Origin: Gammaproteobacteria bacterium | GTDB lineage: Bacteria; Pseudomonadota; Gammaproteobacteria; Arenicellales; Poriferihabitantaceae | Direction of reading: 5' to 3' | DNA length: 64,000 bases | NCBI GenBank assembly: GCA_026709505.1 | Contig: JAPOSW010000094.1 | Coordinates: 1-64,000, forward strand | In this document: positions 46,376 to 56,551 of the stretch, one piece after another | Layout: every line of letters starts with the position of its first letter | Position numbering within the stretch: the stretch's first letter is position 1 | Notes under the pieces: generated by a model | Told to the model about the DNA's origin: nothing | The model's database searches: none | The model's input: the letters and a program-made list of their open reading frames with translations, nothing else | Position numbers and translations under genes: made by a program

Positions 46376-47940
46376 TGCAAAAGTTCAGACAGAACGCCGC
46401 CCGCTGCCGACGGGCATTCAGACGTTCAGCCGTCTCCGGAGCAAGGGCTGCTACTATGTCGACAAGACATCCCTGATCCGCCGGATGATCGAGGAGGGCG
46501 ATTTCTAGCTCCTCTCCCGACCTCGCCGCTTCGGCAAGAGCCTTCTGGTCAGCACGTTGAAGGAACTGTTCGAGGGAAACGAGCCGCTGTTTCGGGGTCT
46601 GGACATCCACCCGCACTGGGACTGGTCGATCAAGTATCCTGTAGTCCGCCTGAGTTTCGGCGGAAACGTCAGTACGCTTGAGGACCTAGAGGATAACGCA
46701 TTAAGCCAGCTGAACAAAATCGAACAGGCATTCAATCTGAAGCCGCGTCCGGTAAAGTCCGCCTCGGAACGACTAAGACATATCCTGTACCAGCTGCATC
46801 GAGCGACCGGCCTCCAGGTGGCGGTGCTGTTCGACGAATACGATGGGCCCGTCCTGAACGTGCTGGACGATTCAGAGAGCAAGAGAAAACAGGAACAGGC
46901 TGCGCGACCTGTACAGCATACTGAAGGATGTGGAAGAGCACATCCGCTTCGTGTTCGTCACCGGCATCACGATGTTCTCGAAGACCAGCTTCTCCTCGGG
47001 GCTCAACAATCTCACGAACATCAGCCTGTACCCTCCGCTCGCGGCCATCTGCGGATACACGGACAATGACCTTGACACGGTATTTGCCCCGGTTGCCCCG
47101 GAACTGGAAGGTCTGGACCGGGACCGGATTCGCACATGGTACAACGGCTACAACTGGCTCGGCGATGAGAGGCTCTACAACAACCCGCTCGACATTCTCC
47201 ATCTCTTCCATGGGCTCGAGTTTCAGGCCCACTGGTTCCAGTCCGGCGAGCCGGGCTACCTATACCGGCTGCTGACGGAGAAGAAGGTCAGCCCCATGCA
47301 GCTGGAGAACTGCGTGCTGGATGCAGACACCGTTTCGAAGTTCGAGATGGACACGTTCAGCAGCGAGGCCCTGCTGTTCCAGTCCGGGTATCTGACTATC
47401 AGGGAAAGGGAAGTACAGGAAGACTGTGTCCTGTGCCGTCTGGACTATCCGAACTTCGAGGTTCGGAGCAGTTTCAACAGGAGTCTGGCCGAGCACCTGA
47501 CGGGGCGCGGGCGGGAAATGGCAGCGGCAGGAAAGACCCTCATCCAGTGTCTCTTCAGTAACAACTTCTCGAAGTTCAGGGAGAAGGCCAATGTCCTGCT
47601 TGACGGCATTCCATATCCATAGCATGACGACGATGGTCCCGGCCGCTACGAGTTCTGGTATACTGGCCTGCTGTACATGAACTTCAGTACTAAACAGGTG
47701 GATCTCCGGATGGAGGAGGCCTCCAGCAGAGTCCGGTCAGACATGGTGCTGATGCTTGAATTCAAGATGGCCGAGGACGATGCGGGCACGGAAGAGGGTC
47801 TCGACAGCGCCATTGCGCAGATTCGGAAAAAAGGCTACGCGGAGAAGTACAGGGGTCGCGGGGAACCGGTTCACCTGATCAGCATGGTATTCGGAAAGAA
47901 AGAGCGCAACCTGCTGGGAATCCGTTCCGAACCACTATGA
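46376..47940 (+). pseudogene. AAA-ATPase-like + C-terminal PD-(D/E)XK protein (DUF1703-type), multiply disrupted
   Basis: SKGCYYVDKTSLIRRMIEEGDF*LLSRPRRFGKSLLVSTLKELFEG...LFDEYD, frameshift near 46880, RLRDLYSILKDVEEHIRFVFVTGITMFSK..., stop at 47620-47622, then VRSDMVLMLEFK...YAEKYRGRGEPVHLISMVFGKKERNLLGI. Confidence 0.88.
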
Positions 47941-48180
47941 CGGTATCCGGCATTCCCTCCGGTAATGGGTGGTTTGCATTGCGGACTCAGGAATTGAGCC
48001 GGACCGCCGCCTGATGCCGGTCGGCATTCAATCCGACCGGCTTCGAAACGGTTGTGGATTCGGATAGTGCTTGATTTTGTTAAGGTGCGGATAGTTTCAT
48101 TCCCAAGTAGAAAAATGCAGACATCAACGGGCTATTCCATGACAAGAAAGGCGATAATGCCTGTCAGGCACGTGATTTTG

Positions 48181-49182
48181 TCAGTTCATGACTTCACGAA
48201 TACATCGGTCCAGGAATTTATGAAAGCCTGGGTCATTTTTTCCGGAAGCAACACAATGCCCCCATGGAGAGGAATAGCACTCATGCCGGCCTCCCTTTAT
48301 GTGAATAACCTCTAGTTCGTTGTCTTCCGGCCTGAAATACAGGTCATCGCTGCATGAGATAATAATTGTCTTGGCCCTGATTGAGGCAAGTGCCTTCTCC
48401 AAATCCTTGTTGTAGAGATCATTATCGCTGATATCGCCTCGTTGCCAGGTATCCAGCTTGGATAGAAGATCATTGGCATCCCAGTTCAGATGATCCTGCT
48501 CCCAGTCCAGCAGCAATGCCTCCGCTGAATCAAAGCCCAGTGCCTCATACATCCGCTCACGATAGAATGCCTGTGAATAGGCCCATCCGGCATAAATCCT
48601 GCCAAACGCCTTGAGACCTGCTTCCGGCGGACTTTGATAATTTCCTGAATCATACCTGGCATCAGCCTTAAGCGCGGCCTTGACACCCTCCAGAAACACC
48701 CAGTTATGCACCGATGTTCTCGCGGATGCGCAATAGGGAACAATGGCCCTCACCAAATCCGGATACTGGGCAGCCCATTGATAGGATTGACAGCCAGCCA
48801 TCGACCATCCCGCAACCAAGGCAATGCTCTGGACCTCCAAGTGCTCGGTCAGTAAAGCATGTTGCGCACCGATGTTGTCATACAGGGTCACCGCAGGAAA
48901 ATGTGCCCCACCGAATGGACCGTCCGCATTACTGGGGGATGTTGAAATGCCGTTGCCGATCAGGTTGATGGAGATAATGAAATGCCGGGCAGGATCAACC
49001 GCTCTACCTTTCCCGAAATATCCTTCATTTCGTTGATGACTGCCGGTATAGAAAGTTGGCAATACCACCGCATTGTCGCGGTTCTGATTCAACTGCCCAT
49101 AGGTCTTGTAGGCCAGCATCAAGCGAGGCAGGACAACCCCGCATTGAAGCTTGAAATCATTGATAACGTATTCCGAATGCAT
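48181..49182 (-). CDS. Homoserine O-acetyltransferase (MetX)-like alpha/beta hydrolase
   Basis: LAYKTYGQLNQNRDNAVVLPTFYTGSH, INLIGNGISTSPSN, ALVAGWSMAGCQSYQWAAQYPD, CSDDLYFRPEDNELEVIHIKGGRHECYSSPWGH. Confidence 0.88.
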   Translation of the reverse strand: MHSEYVINDFKLQCGVVLPRLMLAYKTYGQLNQNRDNAVVLPTFYTGSHQRNEGYFGKGRAVDPARHFIISINLIGNGISTSPSNADGPFGGAHFPAVTLYDNIGAQHALLTEHLEVQSIALVAGWSMAGCQSYQWAAQYPDLVRAIVPYCASARTSVHNWVFLEGVKAALKADARYDSGNYQSPPEAGLKAFGRIYAGWAYSQAFYRERMYEALGFDSAEALLLDWEQDHLNWDANDLLSKLDTWQRGDISDNDLYNKDLEKALASIRAKTIIISCSDDLYFRPEDNELEVIHIKGGRHECYSSPWGHCVASGKNDPGFHKFLDRCIREVMN

Positions 49183-49243
49183 GCTTATGCCCTAACCTGC
49201 CACGCCAAAACCAGCTGTCCCGAAGCAAAACAGGAAGGCCTTT

Positions 49244-50536
49244 TCAGCGAACCACCGGCATGGGCTCGGTCTCTTGGGCAGGCTGTATTTCACTGTCAGA
49301 GTCATGAGCAAGCAAAAATTCGGAATCTAGCGCCGGCTTCCCGATACTTGCAGATTGATTTTCAAGAGCTGCCAGACCTTCCTTGTATAGGTTCAGCGCA
49401 GTTTCCGAATCGCCCATCTGTTCGTAAGCGTCAGCCATTTCGGAGAATGCCCCATCGCTGGCACCCAGCGCCATGACTTTTTCATACCATGATACAGAAG
49501 TCTTGAAATCTTCTTCATAGCGATACAGCCGGGCAAGTGCCAGTATAAGTTCAGGATTTTCTGGACGGGTTTTCATCAATTTCTGGACAAATTCGATCTG
49601 ATAGGGAATAAATGGACTTTGTAGCTGACCATACAAGTTCACCAAATTGGCATCGTATTTCTTGTTGAGCGCCCGACGCAACATGGTCTCGGCATCCTTG
49701 CTTTCGCCCTGCTGTACCAGGTGCCTAATCCATGCTGAAAGAATTGCAGGATTGCGTTTCTGCCTGGCCGGCAAAGACTTCCAGTCGAGGGGGATTTCCG
49801 GAACATCGTCATCCAGGCCATCGGCAGTCAGCAGTCGACTCCAGGTTAATTGCTCACGCTTTTCGACTTCATCGGGGGATAGCACCTTCAATTTCCTGAT
49901 GGTCGGCAATATTCCCTTCAAGGCCTGCCAGTCTCCAAGAGCCTGATAAACGTGAGCCAGCAGACGGAGCAAAGGCTTGTTTCTCGGATTTTGCATTTTC
50001 TGGGCTTCAAGCACCTGTCGTGCCTCGACATACTCCCCAGCATGGCAGTGAAAACGGGCTCGGGTAAGCTGAATCGATAAACGGTGCTCTGGCTGGCTTT
50101 GCAGAGCCTGATCAAGATACATGTTTCGTCGTCGCAGACTGCCCTGCTGCAGGGCCGCATAGGCCGCACCCAGATAGTGAATGAGCGGCATTCGGGAATT
50201 TTCGACTTTCTTCAGCAAACGCGTTTCGGCTTGATCCCAGCGCCCTTCGATGAGGCCCGTCAATCCCTGCATGCAGGCCTTGTGGGCAGCATCCTCGTCC
50301 ATTTGCATCTTGATCTTTCCGAGCTTTTTCGGAGCTCGAATAATATTCGCGATCAGGTTCAGAGCCAGATACAGAACAATAAATGCAAGAAACAGCATCA
50401 GCATCAGCATCAGCAACGGCATGCGTATTTCATACGGTTCCCGGAACAAGACCACATAGCCGGGGTCTTCGATTGCCAGCAATCCAAGCCCGACAGAAGC
50501 GATCAGGACAACCAGGCAAAGAATAACCAGTTTCAT
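49244..50536 (-). CDS. hemY: Heme biosynthesis-associated TPR protein HemY
   Basis: Two N-terminal TM segments, GYVVLFREPYEIRMPLLML, TPR-rich; downstream of hemX. Confidence 0.88.
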   Translation of the reverse strand: MKLVILCLVVLIASVGLGLLAIEDPGYVVLFREPYEIRMPLLMLMLMLFLAFIVLYLALNLIANIIRAPKKLGKIKMQMDEDAAHKACMQGLTGLIEGRWDQAETRLLKKVENSRMPLIHYLGAAYAALQQGSLRRRNMYLDQALQSQPEHRLSIQLTRARFHCHAGEYVEARQVLEAQKMQNPRNKPLLRLLAHVYQALGDWQALKGILPTIRKLKVLSPDEVEKREQLTWSRLLTADGLDDDVPEIPLDWKSLPARQKRNPAILSAWIRHLVQQGESKDAETMLRRALNKKYDANLVNLYGQLQSPFIPYQIEFVQKLMKTRPENPELILALARLYRYEEDFKTSVSWYEKVMALGASDGAFSEMADAYEQMGDSETALNLYKEGLAALENQSASIGKPALDSEFLLAHDSDSEIQPAQETEPMPVVR

Positions 50537-50552
50537 AGTTATTGATCCGAAA

Positions 50553-52055
50553 TCAACTTTCCATCAAGGCCTGCAAGGCAACGATTGACTCTGACAAATC
50601 ACCAGGGGGGTCTGTTGGCAGATTCATGAGAATATCATCAAGCATGCCAGCCCACTCATTTGTGATATCTGAATTCGTATCGAAGTTCTCAAAAACCCAG
50701 TCCCTCAGGATATGCAGGCGTTCCGCAACAAGCACCGGCTGCTGACGAATCAGTGCAGATTCCGCAGACTCTATGAATAAATGAGTCCGCTCGTATATCA
50801 ACTGCCGGATTTCTCCTGACATCAGCGGACGAACCGGCCGATTGTTTTTTTCAATCTGTATGAGATCGGTAATGCTGTCCAGGAATCGCGCTCCGGCATC
50901 GACCACTGGCTGAAAAGCTCCTTCCGATTGCTGAGCAGTGCCCGGACCTGCTGTTTCCGGGTTGCCTGCTTCGGAACCGATGCTGGACCCTGAAGCTGTC
51001 AAGTCACCGAGTATGGGAAGATAAGTCACACCATCATTCAAGATCCGCATCTGCTCCAGCAGCAACAGGGAATCAACCGGAGCAGCGCTTTTCAACATCT
51101 GGATATCCTGAGCCAGAAGTCTTCTGACTTGGGAGTAGTTCGAATTGCCCAGCGCGTCCAAACGGGCAAAGGCTATTTCAAGTGCATCCAGTGCAAGATG
51201 ATTTTCTCCAGTGAAGCGAAGTCGATGATCGGCAACCAGCAAAAGGTGTTCAATTTCCTTCAAGGTCCAGCTTTCTACCCCTTCCTGAAAATAGGATCCG
51301 GTACGTGCTACTTGCTGGGAAAGTGATTCCAGTTCTTTCCGAAACGACTCGATTTGACCTGTCATCTCCTCCAATGGCTCTGCACTGAGTTGCCGTATAG
51401 AGTCTTCCTGGGCATTGATTTGCCTTCTCAGTTCCCCAAGTCTTTCCTGATTTGCGGCTTCCATTTCCGCTGCACTCAACCTGAGATTGGCAACATTCGT
51501 TTCAAGCGCTGATTGAATATCCTGAACGGATTCTGCACGCTGTTCAAGGAATTCAATCTGATCATGCTGCCTCATCCGCTCAAGTCTTGAATCAAATTGC
51601 GTGGTATAAACCGCATAGCCCGCAGCAAGCATCGAGACAACCGCCGCTACTAGCGCAATCGAAGGAAGAATGGATGTCGATGCCTGGCGGCTATTGATTT
51701 GGCCGCTACCAGCATTTGCTCTTTCAACCGAGTCCGGTGCAGGCAATTGTTGAGATTCCCGGGACGACACGGATGCAGTGGACGCGGATGATTTTTCAAT
51801 ATCCGCAGCCTTCTCCTGCGTACTCGTTTTGAATTCATCAGTCTTAGTTTTGCCAGCACTGGCTACCCTGGCGGCTGAAGCACCCGATTTCTTTGCCGCT
51901 GGCTGGGCATTGTCATCACTCGGGGTAGATGTGGCACCCGAGTTGGCAGATTCTTTTGCAGATCGAGCTGTCGTACCGCTCGATCTCTTTCGAGCGGGAG
52001 TTTTTCTTTTCTGGGTTGTGGGCTTTTTGCCACCCGTGCCGCGGCTCACAGTCAT
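50553..52055 (-). CDS. hemX: Uroporphyrinogen-III C-methyltransferase-like HemX
   Basis: Low-complexity N-terminus, single TM, LKEIEHLLLVADHRLRFTGENHLALDALEIAFARLDAL; between hemD and hemY. Confidence 0.88.
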   Translation of the reverse strand: MTVSRGTGGKKPTTQKRKTPARKRSSGTTARSAKESANSGATSTPSDDNAQPAAKKSGASAARVASAGKTKTDEFKTSTQEKAADIEKSSASTASVSSRESQQLPAPDSVERANAGSGQINSRQASTSILPSIALVAAVVSMLAAGYAVYTTQFDSRLERMRQHDQIEFLEQRAESVQDIQSALETNVANLRLSAAEMEAANQERLGELRRQINAQEDSIRQLSAEPLEEMTGQIESFRKELESLSQQVARTGSYFQEGVESWTLKEIEHLLLVADHRLRFTGENHLALDALEIAFARLDALGNSNYSQVRRLLAQDIQMLKSAAPVDSLLLLEQMRILNDGVTYLPILGDLTASGSSIGSEAGNPETAGPGTAQQSEGAFQPVVDAGARFLDSITDLIQIEKNNRPVRPLMSGEIRQLIYERTHLFIESAESALIRQQPVLVAERLHILRDWVFENFDTNSDITNEWAGMLDDILMNLPTDPPGDLSESIVALQALMES

Positions 52056-52156
52056 TTTGGAGTCTGAATAGTTGGAGGTATTGTCGGATTATGTGTCTTT
52101 AGCACGATACTTTGCCCGATTTTCCGATTCTACCAGACAATTTGCGGGCTTGGCGA

Positions 52157-52972
52157 TCAAGCCCGGGCAAACTGCTTGAGGCTCTCGCAAACCGAGGCAG
52201 TTCCGGGAGAGCATACGCTCACATTGCAAATCTTATTTTGTTTGCAGTAATTGGCAATTCTTGCGCTAATCACAAGCGCACAAGTGGTCTCGATCAGATG
52301 CCTGTGACTGGCCCCGAGCAATTCAAGCAATGCATCGAGAATGTTATGGCTGGTAACGATCACGACGTCAAACCCTATCGATTTCCACACTTGAATCACT
52401 TCATCAAATGCTCGGTCGGTAACCTGTCTGCGATAACTCATTACAGGCAATACAGCTGCCCCCGATTTTTCGAGATCTTCGGTTAATTTTTCCCGGCCTT
52501 CCTGACCTCGAAATATCGCTATATGCTTGCCGGACAGCTCTACATGCTGCAGTGATTCAAGCAAGCCTTCCGATGTGAATTCATGCTCAGGTTCAATATC
52601 AACGCGAACCCCATAGCCTCTCAACACTTGACTGGTTACTGGCCCGACGCTGCAAACCAGAGCTGAAGAGGGCCAATCCAGACCTAGGCTGCGCATGCGC
52701 ATGACTACCGCCCTTGCCGCTGCCACACTGACCATAATGATGATTCCGAATCTTTCCATGTCTCGCAAAGCCTGATCAAGGTCTCCATAGCTTTCGGGCG
52801 GTACGGTCTCAACCACCGGAAAGTGCAAGGTTTCTGCACCGAGCTGGCGAAGTTCCTTGACCAGTTCATCGCCTTGCGGGCTGGGTCTTGGCACCAGTAC
52901 TCGAAGCCCAGATAGTTGACCGGAATCAGACATCGCTGAATCGCTTGAGAATCTTGTCGGCACCCTGATCAA
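52157..52972 (-). CDS. hemD: Uroporphyrinogen-III synthase
   Basis: LRVLVPRPSPQGDELVKELRQLGAETLHFPVVET; overlaps hemC. Confidence 0.9.
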   Translation of the reverse strand: MIRVPTRFSSDSAMSDSGQLSGLRVLVPRPSPQGDELVKELRQLGAETLHFPVVETVPPESYGDLDQALRDMERFGIIIMVSVAAARAVVMRMRSLGLDWPSSALVCSVGPVTSQVLRGYGVRVDIEPEHEFTSEGLLESLQHVELSGKHIAIFRGQEGREKLTEDLEKSGAAVLPVMSYRRQVTDRAFDEVIQVWKSIGFDVVIVTSHNILDALLELLGASHRHLIETTCALVISARIANYCKQNKICNVSVCSPGTASVCESLKQFARA

Positions 52973-53861
52973 CCAGCTCTCCTGCTACCTCCTCGGCCAG
53001 TTGACCGCCCGACTGGTACGGACCGATACGATCGGACTTCAAGAGATTCGACCCGTCAAGTTCCCCCACCATTGCCCTTAACCGGAGCTTCGTCTCGTCC
53101 CGGTCAAACCACTGTTCGGCAAATACAGCCACTGGCGCATGACAGCCTCCGTTCAAAATTGCATTCACTTTGCGCTCTGCAGCAACAAGAAACGCACTAT
53201 CCGGATTGTTGATGGGCGAGATTAAATCTCTGGTTTTTTCATCCTCGGCACGACATTCGATACCAACAACGCCCTGTCCCGCGGCCGGCAAGCAGATATC
53301 AGGGCTGATCGTCTGGCGGATGCGGTGTTCCATGTCCAGTCGCTTGAGTCCAGCCACTGCAAGAATAACTGCATCATATTGGCCACTATCGAGTTTTGAC
53401 AATCGCGTATGGACATTCCCGCGCAGGTTGGAGAACTCAAGATGGGGATAGGCAGCCTTTAATTGCGAGACACGTCTTAAACTGCAAGTGCCGACAATAC
53501 TGCCTTCTGGCATCTCCTCTAGTGAATCATGGTGATTCGACACATAGGCATCCCGGGGATCCTCTCTTGGACAGACCACCGGAATGGTCAAGCCATCCGG
53601 GAGATTGACAGTCACATCCTTCATGGAATGCACCGCTAAATCTGCCGCTCCTTCCAACAGTGCCATTTCCAGTTCCTTGAGAAATAAACCCTTGCCCCCA
53701 GCCTGATGGAGAGGAATATCCAGGGTTCGATCGCCTTCCGAAACGACCTTGTGCAACTCAACCACCAACCCTGGATATTGCTGCTGAAGGGACTCCTTGA
53801 CATAATTTGCCTGCCAGAGTGCCAAAGCACTCTGGCGGGTGCAAATTCGGATCTTCTGCAT
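52926..53861 (-). CDS. hemC: Porphobilinogen deaminase
   Basis: IRICTRQSALALWQANYVKESL, GKGLFLKELEMALLEGAADLAVHSMKDV, GTCSLRRVSQL, LNGGCHAPVAVFA. Confidence 0.96.
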   Translation of the reverse strand: MQKIRICTRQSALALWQANYVKESLQQQYPGLVVELHKVVSEGDRTLDIPLHQAGGKGLFLKELEMALLEGAADLAVHSMKDVTVNLPDGLTIPVVCPREDPRDAYVSNHHDSLEEMPEGSIVGTCSLRRVSQLKAAYPHLEFSNLRGNVHTRLSKLDSGQYDAVILAVAGLKRLDMEHRIRQTISPDICLPAAGQGVVGIECRAEDEKTRDLISPINNPDSAFLVAAERKVNAILNGGCHAPVAVFAEQWFDRDETKLRLRAMVGELDGSNLLKSDRIGPYQSGGQLAEEVAGELVDQGADKILKRFSDV

Positions 53862-53964
53862 GCTCAGTCACCGTCTCCGAAAGAGAACGGATTCAAACGA
53901 CTGATGCTGCCACCAGAAATTGCTGCTTGCAACGACAATGAATACAGGCATCCAGAATGATCCA

Positions 53965-54729
53965 TCAATTGCTTTTTGATACCTTGAGCCGTAACGGCTT
54001 GATCCCTTCCTCTTTCAGTATCCTGTCTGCATTTTGCATTTCTTCATAGACGGAGAACGGTCCCAGTCGAACTCGATAGAAATCACCTCTATCTTGAATT
54101 GTAACTTTCTGAATATTCGAAGTTAGTCCAGATAGGGCCAGGCGTGCTCGCAACTGTTCAGCATCCGTCTGGCGCTTGAATGAGGCAGCCTGAAGCATGA
54201 AGTGTTCTTCACTGGATGCAGCCGGTTCTGGCTGTGGCGTCGACGTCGCCGAGTCCGGATTGACAATTGCCAGTTCCGTACTCGAATTGTCTGCTTCGGC
54301 TTCGCCACTCTCTGGCTCCTGAACAGCGGTGATGGGCGGATTTGCTGCGATTTGACGATAATCTTCCGGTATCAGCACTTCAACTTCCGGCAAGACCGTA
54401 TAAAAATCATAGATGTTCGGCTGCCCGCCCGAAACCGATTCTGCATCGGAAGCCTGTTCCTGATTACCAAGAACTTCGCTCTGCTTGGATTCATCCATCA
54501 ACCCACGAATTCCCTTTCCAAAGTCTGACTTCGGAACCCCGACCTGCAACACCACCATTGTTAGTGCGCCGACACTGACTCCAATCGCAAATGTAATCAA
54601 GGTGTGGGGCATACGGCTGCCCGATGCCGAACGGCGCACTGGTTTTTTCTTTCTTCCTGCCATAATATCGACCGCTGAGTCACATGCTTGTTGGGGCAGA
54701 AACTCCGAGAATTCCGAGCCCGTTTGCAA
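53965..54729 (-). CDS. SPOR-domain protein (FtsN-like)
   Basis: One TM segment and C-terminal FMLQAASFKRQTDAEQLRARLALSGLTSNIQKVTIQDRGDFYRVRLGPFSVYEEMQNADRIL. Confidence 0.88.
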   Translation of the reverse strand: MQTGSEFSEFLPQQACDSAVDIMAGRKKKPVRRSASGSRMPHTLITFAIGVSVGALTMVVLQVGVPKSDFGKGIRGLMDESKQSEVLGNQEQASDAESVSGGQPNIYDFYTVLPEVEVLIPEDYRQIAANPPITAVQEPESGEAEADNSSTELAIVNPDSATSTPQPEPAASSEEHFMLQAASFKRQTDAEQLRARLALSGLTSNIQKVTIQDRGDFYRVRLGPFSVYEEMQNADRILKEEGIKPLRLKVSKSN

Positions 54730-56416
54730 TCACCACTCGAACCGCATCAATCAAACCCAGTCTAGCGAGCCGCAATTCATCCTCGCTCGATAAGAAGGGG
54801 TGCTCATTGTAGTAAGCGTGAAACAGCTGGGCTAGATTTCGCAAATAATAGGCCACTTGGTGCGGAGTGCGGGTCTGTGCTGCATTAACTACCGTATCCG
54901 GGAATTGAGAAAGGGTTTTCAATAGCTCTGTTTCCTGTTTTTCAATCAGCAGGCGATAAGCAGGCTGTCGGTTATCCGGTGTTTCCATTCCCCGACCCTT
55001 GACCTGCTGGAAGACACTCGAGATCCGGGCATGTGCATATTGTATGTAAAAAACCGGATTTTCAGCACTTTCCGACTTGGCCAGATCAAGATCAAAGTCC
55101 ATGTGTTGATCAGAGCGCCGGAGCACATAGAAAAACCGGGCTGCGTCATTTCCTACTTCCTCCCTTAACTCACGCAAGGAGACAAACTCTCCACCTCGGG
55201 TTGACATGGATACTTTCGCAGAACCCCGATACAGCACTGCAAACTGCACCATCAAGAACTCCAGTCGATCAGCGGGATTTCCCAAGGCCTGGAAAGATGC
55301 CTCTATACGTTTGGTATATCCATGATGATCAGCGCCAAATACATTGATGACCTGATCGTAGTTTCGCTCTGCCTTATTGTAGTGATAGGCGATATCGGAA
55401 GCGAAATAGGTTTTGCTGCCGTTCGCTCGAACCACCACTCGATCCTTGTCATCCTCGAAATCGGTTGAGCGAAACCAGGTGGCGCCATCTTTAACGTAAA
55501 GATAGCCGTTTTTTTCGAGGCGTTCCAGCGCCGCCTCAATATCGCCGTTGTGTACAAGCTGGCTTTCGTGAAACCATTGATCGAAAACCACCCCGAATTC
55601 CGCGAGATCCTGCTTGATATCCTGCACCATCGACTGACTCGCCATGTCAAACAGGATCTGGTAATCATCATCCAGACTGCTCTTGGCTCGGTTGATCAGT
55701 TCGTCAATGTTCTCTTCATCATCTTCTGGCAGATCCTGAAACAATGTTTCAGCATGCACGGCAAATCTCTTTTGATGTTCCTCAAGAAGGCGTTTCCCGA
55801 TATTTCGGATATAGTCGCCCTGATATCCCCGGGCTGGAAATTCGCTTACGAGTCCGAGTTCTTCCAGATAGCGAATCCAGATACTCACGGTCAGGGTGTC
55901 CATCTGGCGACCAGCATCATTCACATAGTATTCCCTCTCAACATCATAGCCTGCATAGGACATGGTTCTGGCCAGAGCATCGCCATATGCCGCGCCTCGT
56001 CCATGACCCACATGCAGGGGCCCGGTTGGATTGCTTGAGACAAACTCTATCAGCACCTTTGGGCTATTCTCGATTCGGGATCTGCCGTAATCGGGGCCTG
56101 CTTCCCGGATTTCGTCGATCAGGTCAAGATAGGCTTCTGAATGCACGTAAAAGTTGATGAACCCGGGTCCGGCAATCTCGCAGCGTTCCAGAATTTCACA
56201 GCTGGGCATGGAATCAACAATACTTTGAGCACACTCTCTAGGTGAAACCTTCTGCTTCGAAGCCAGCTGCATTGCCAAGTTGGTGGTGAAATCACCATGG
56301 GGCCCACTGCGCGGCCTCTCTATGATGATGCTCTGTGGATCAGCGTTAAGAAACCTGCCCTGCTGTTGCAGACTTGCAAGGGCCTGCGAGACCAGTTCGA
56401 GAACTTTTTCTTTCAT
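54680..56416 (-). CDS. argS: Arginyl-tRNA synthetase
   Basis: VLIEFVSSNPTGPLHVGHGRGAAYGDALAR, NVFGADHHGYTKRI, KVSMSTRGGEFVSLREL. Confidence 0.97.
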   Translation of the reverse strand: MKEKVLELVSQALASLQQQGRFLNADPQSIIIERPRSGPHGDFTTNLAMQLASKQKVSPRECAQSIVDSMPSCEILERCEIAGPGFINFYVHSEAYLDLIDEIREAGPDYGRSRIENSPKVLIEFVSSNPTGPLHVGHGRGAAYGDALARTMSYAGYDVEREYYVNDAGRQMDTLTVSIWIRYLEELGLVSEFPARGYQGDYIRNIGKRLLEEHQKRFAVHAETLFQDLPEDDEENIDELINRAKSSLDDDYQILFDMASQSMVQDIKQDLAEFGVVFDQWFHESQLVHNGDIEAALERLEKNGYLYVKDGATWFRSTDFEDDKDRVVVRANGSKTYFASDIAYHYNKAERNYDQVINVFGADHHGYTKRIEASFQALGNPADRLEFLMVQFAVLYRGSAKVSMSTRGGEFVSLRELREEVGNDAARFFYVLRRSDQHMDFDLDLAKSESAENPVFYIQYAHARISSVFQQVKGRGMETPDNRQPAYRLLIEKQETELLKTLSQFPDTVVNAAQTRTPHQVAYYLRNLAQLFHAYYNEHPFLSSEDELRLARLGLIDAVRVVIANGLGILGVSAPTSM

Positions 56417-56551
56417 GAATATGGCCGAAGTACGCTGATCTTGAGCGAGTACAAATCAGTGATTGTACTCGGATGAAGCGATGGATTAGAGGCAGGACAG
56501 GAAGTTCTTCAGAATGTTTGACTTTTTTCCTGCTTTTATAAATGACAAGCC

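Noticed and set aside
41261-47622. Stop-codon reassignment (TAA/TAG read as Tyr), since several in-frame stops sit at likely Tyr/Phe codons
   Set aside because: Housekeeping genes terminate normally at TAA/TAG with correct C-termini, and other lesions are frameshifts; single third-base Tyr-to-stop changes are the simplest explanation.
50400-50430. Short AGCATC repeats in hemY (cagcatcagcatcagcatcag)
   Set aside because: Encodes leucine/methionine-rich TM segment (MLMLMLF) of HemY; ordinary codon-level low complexity, not CRISPR or regulatory.
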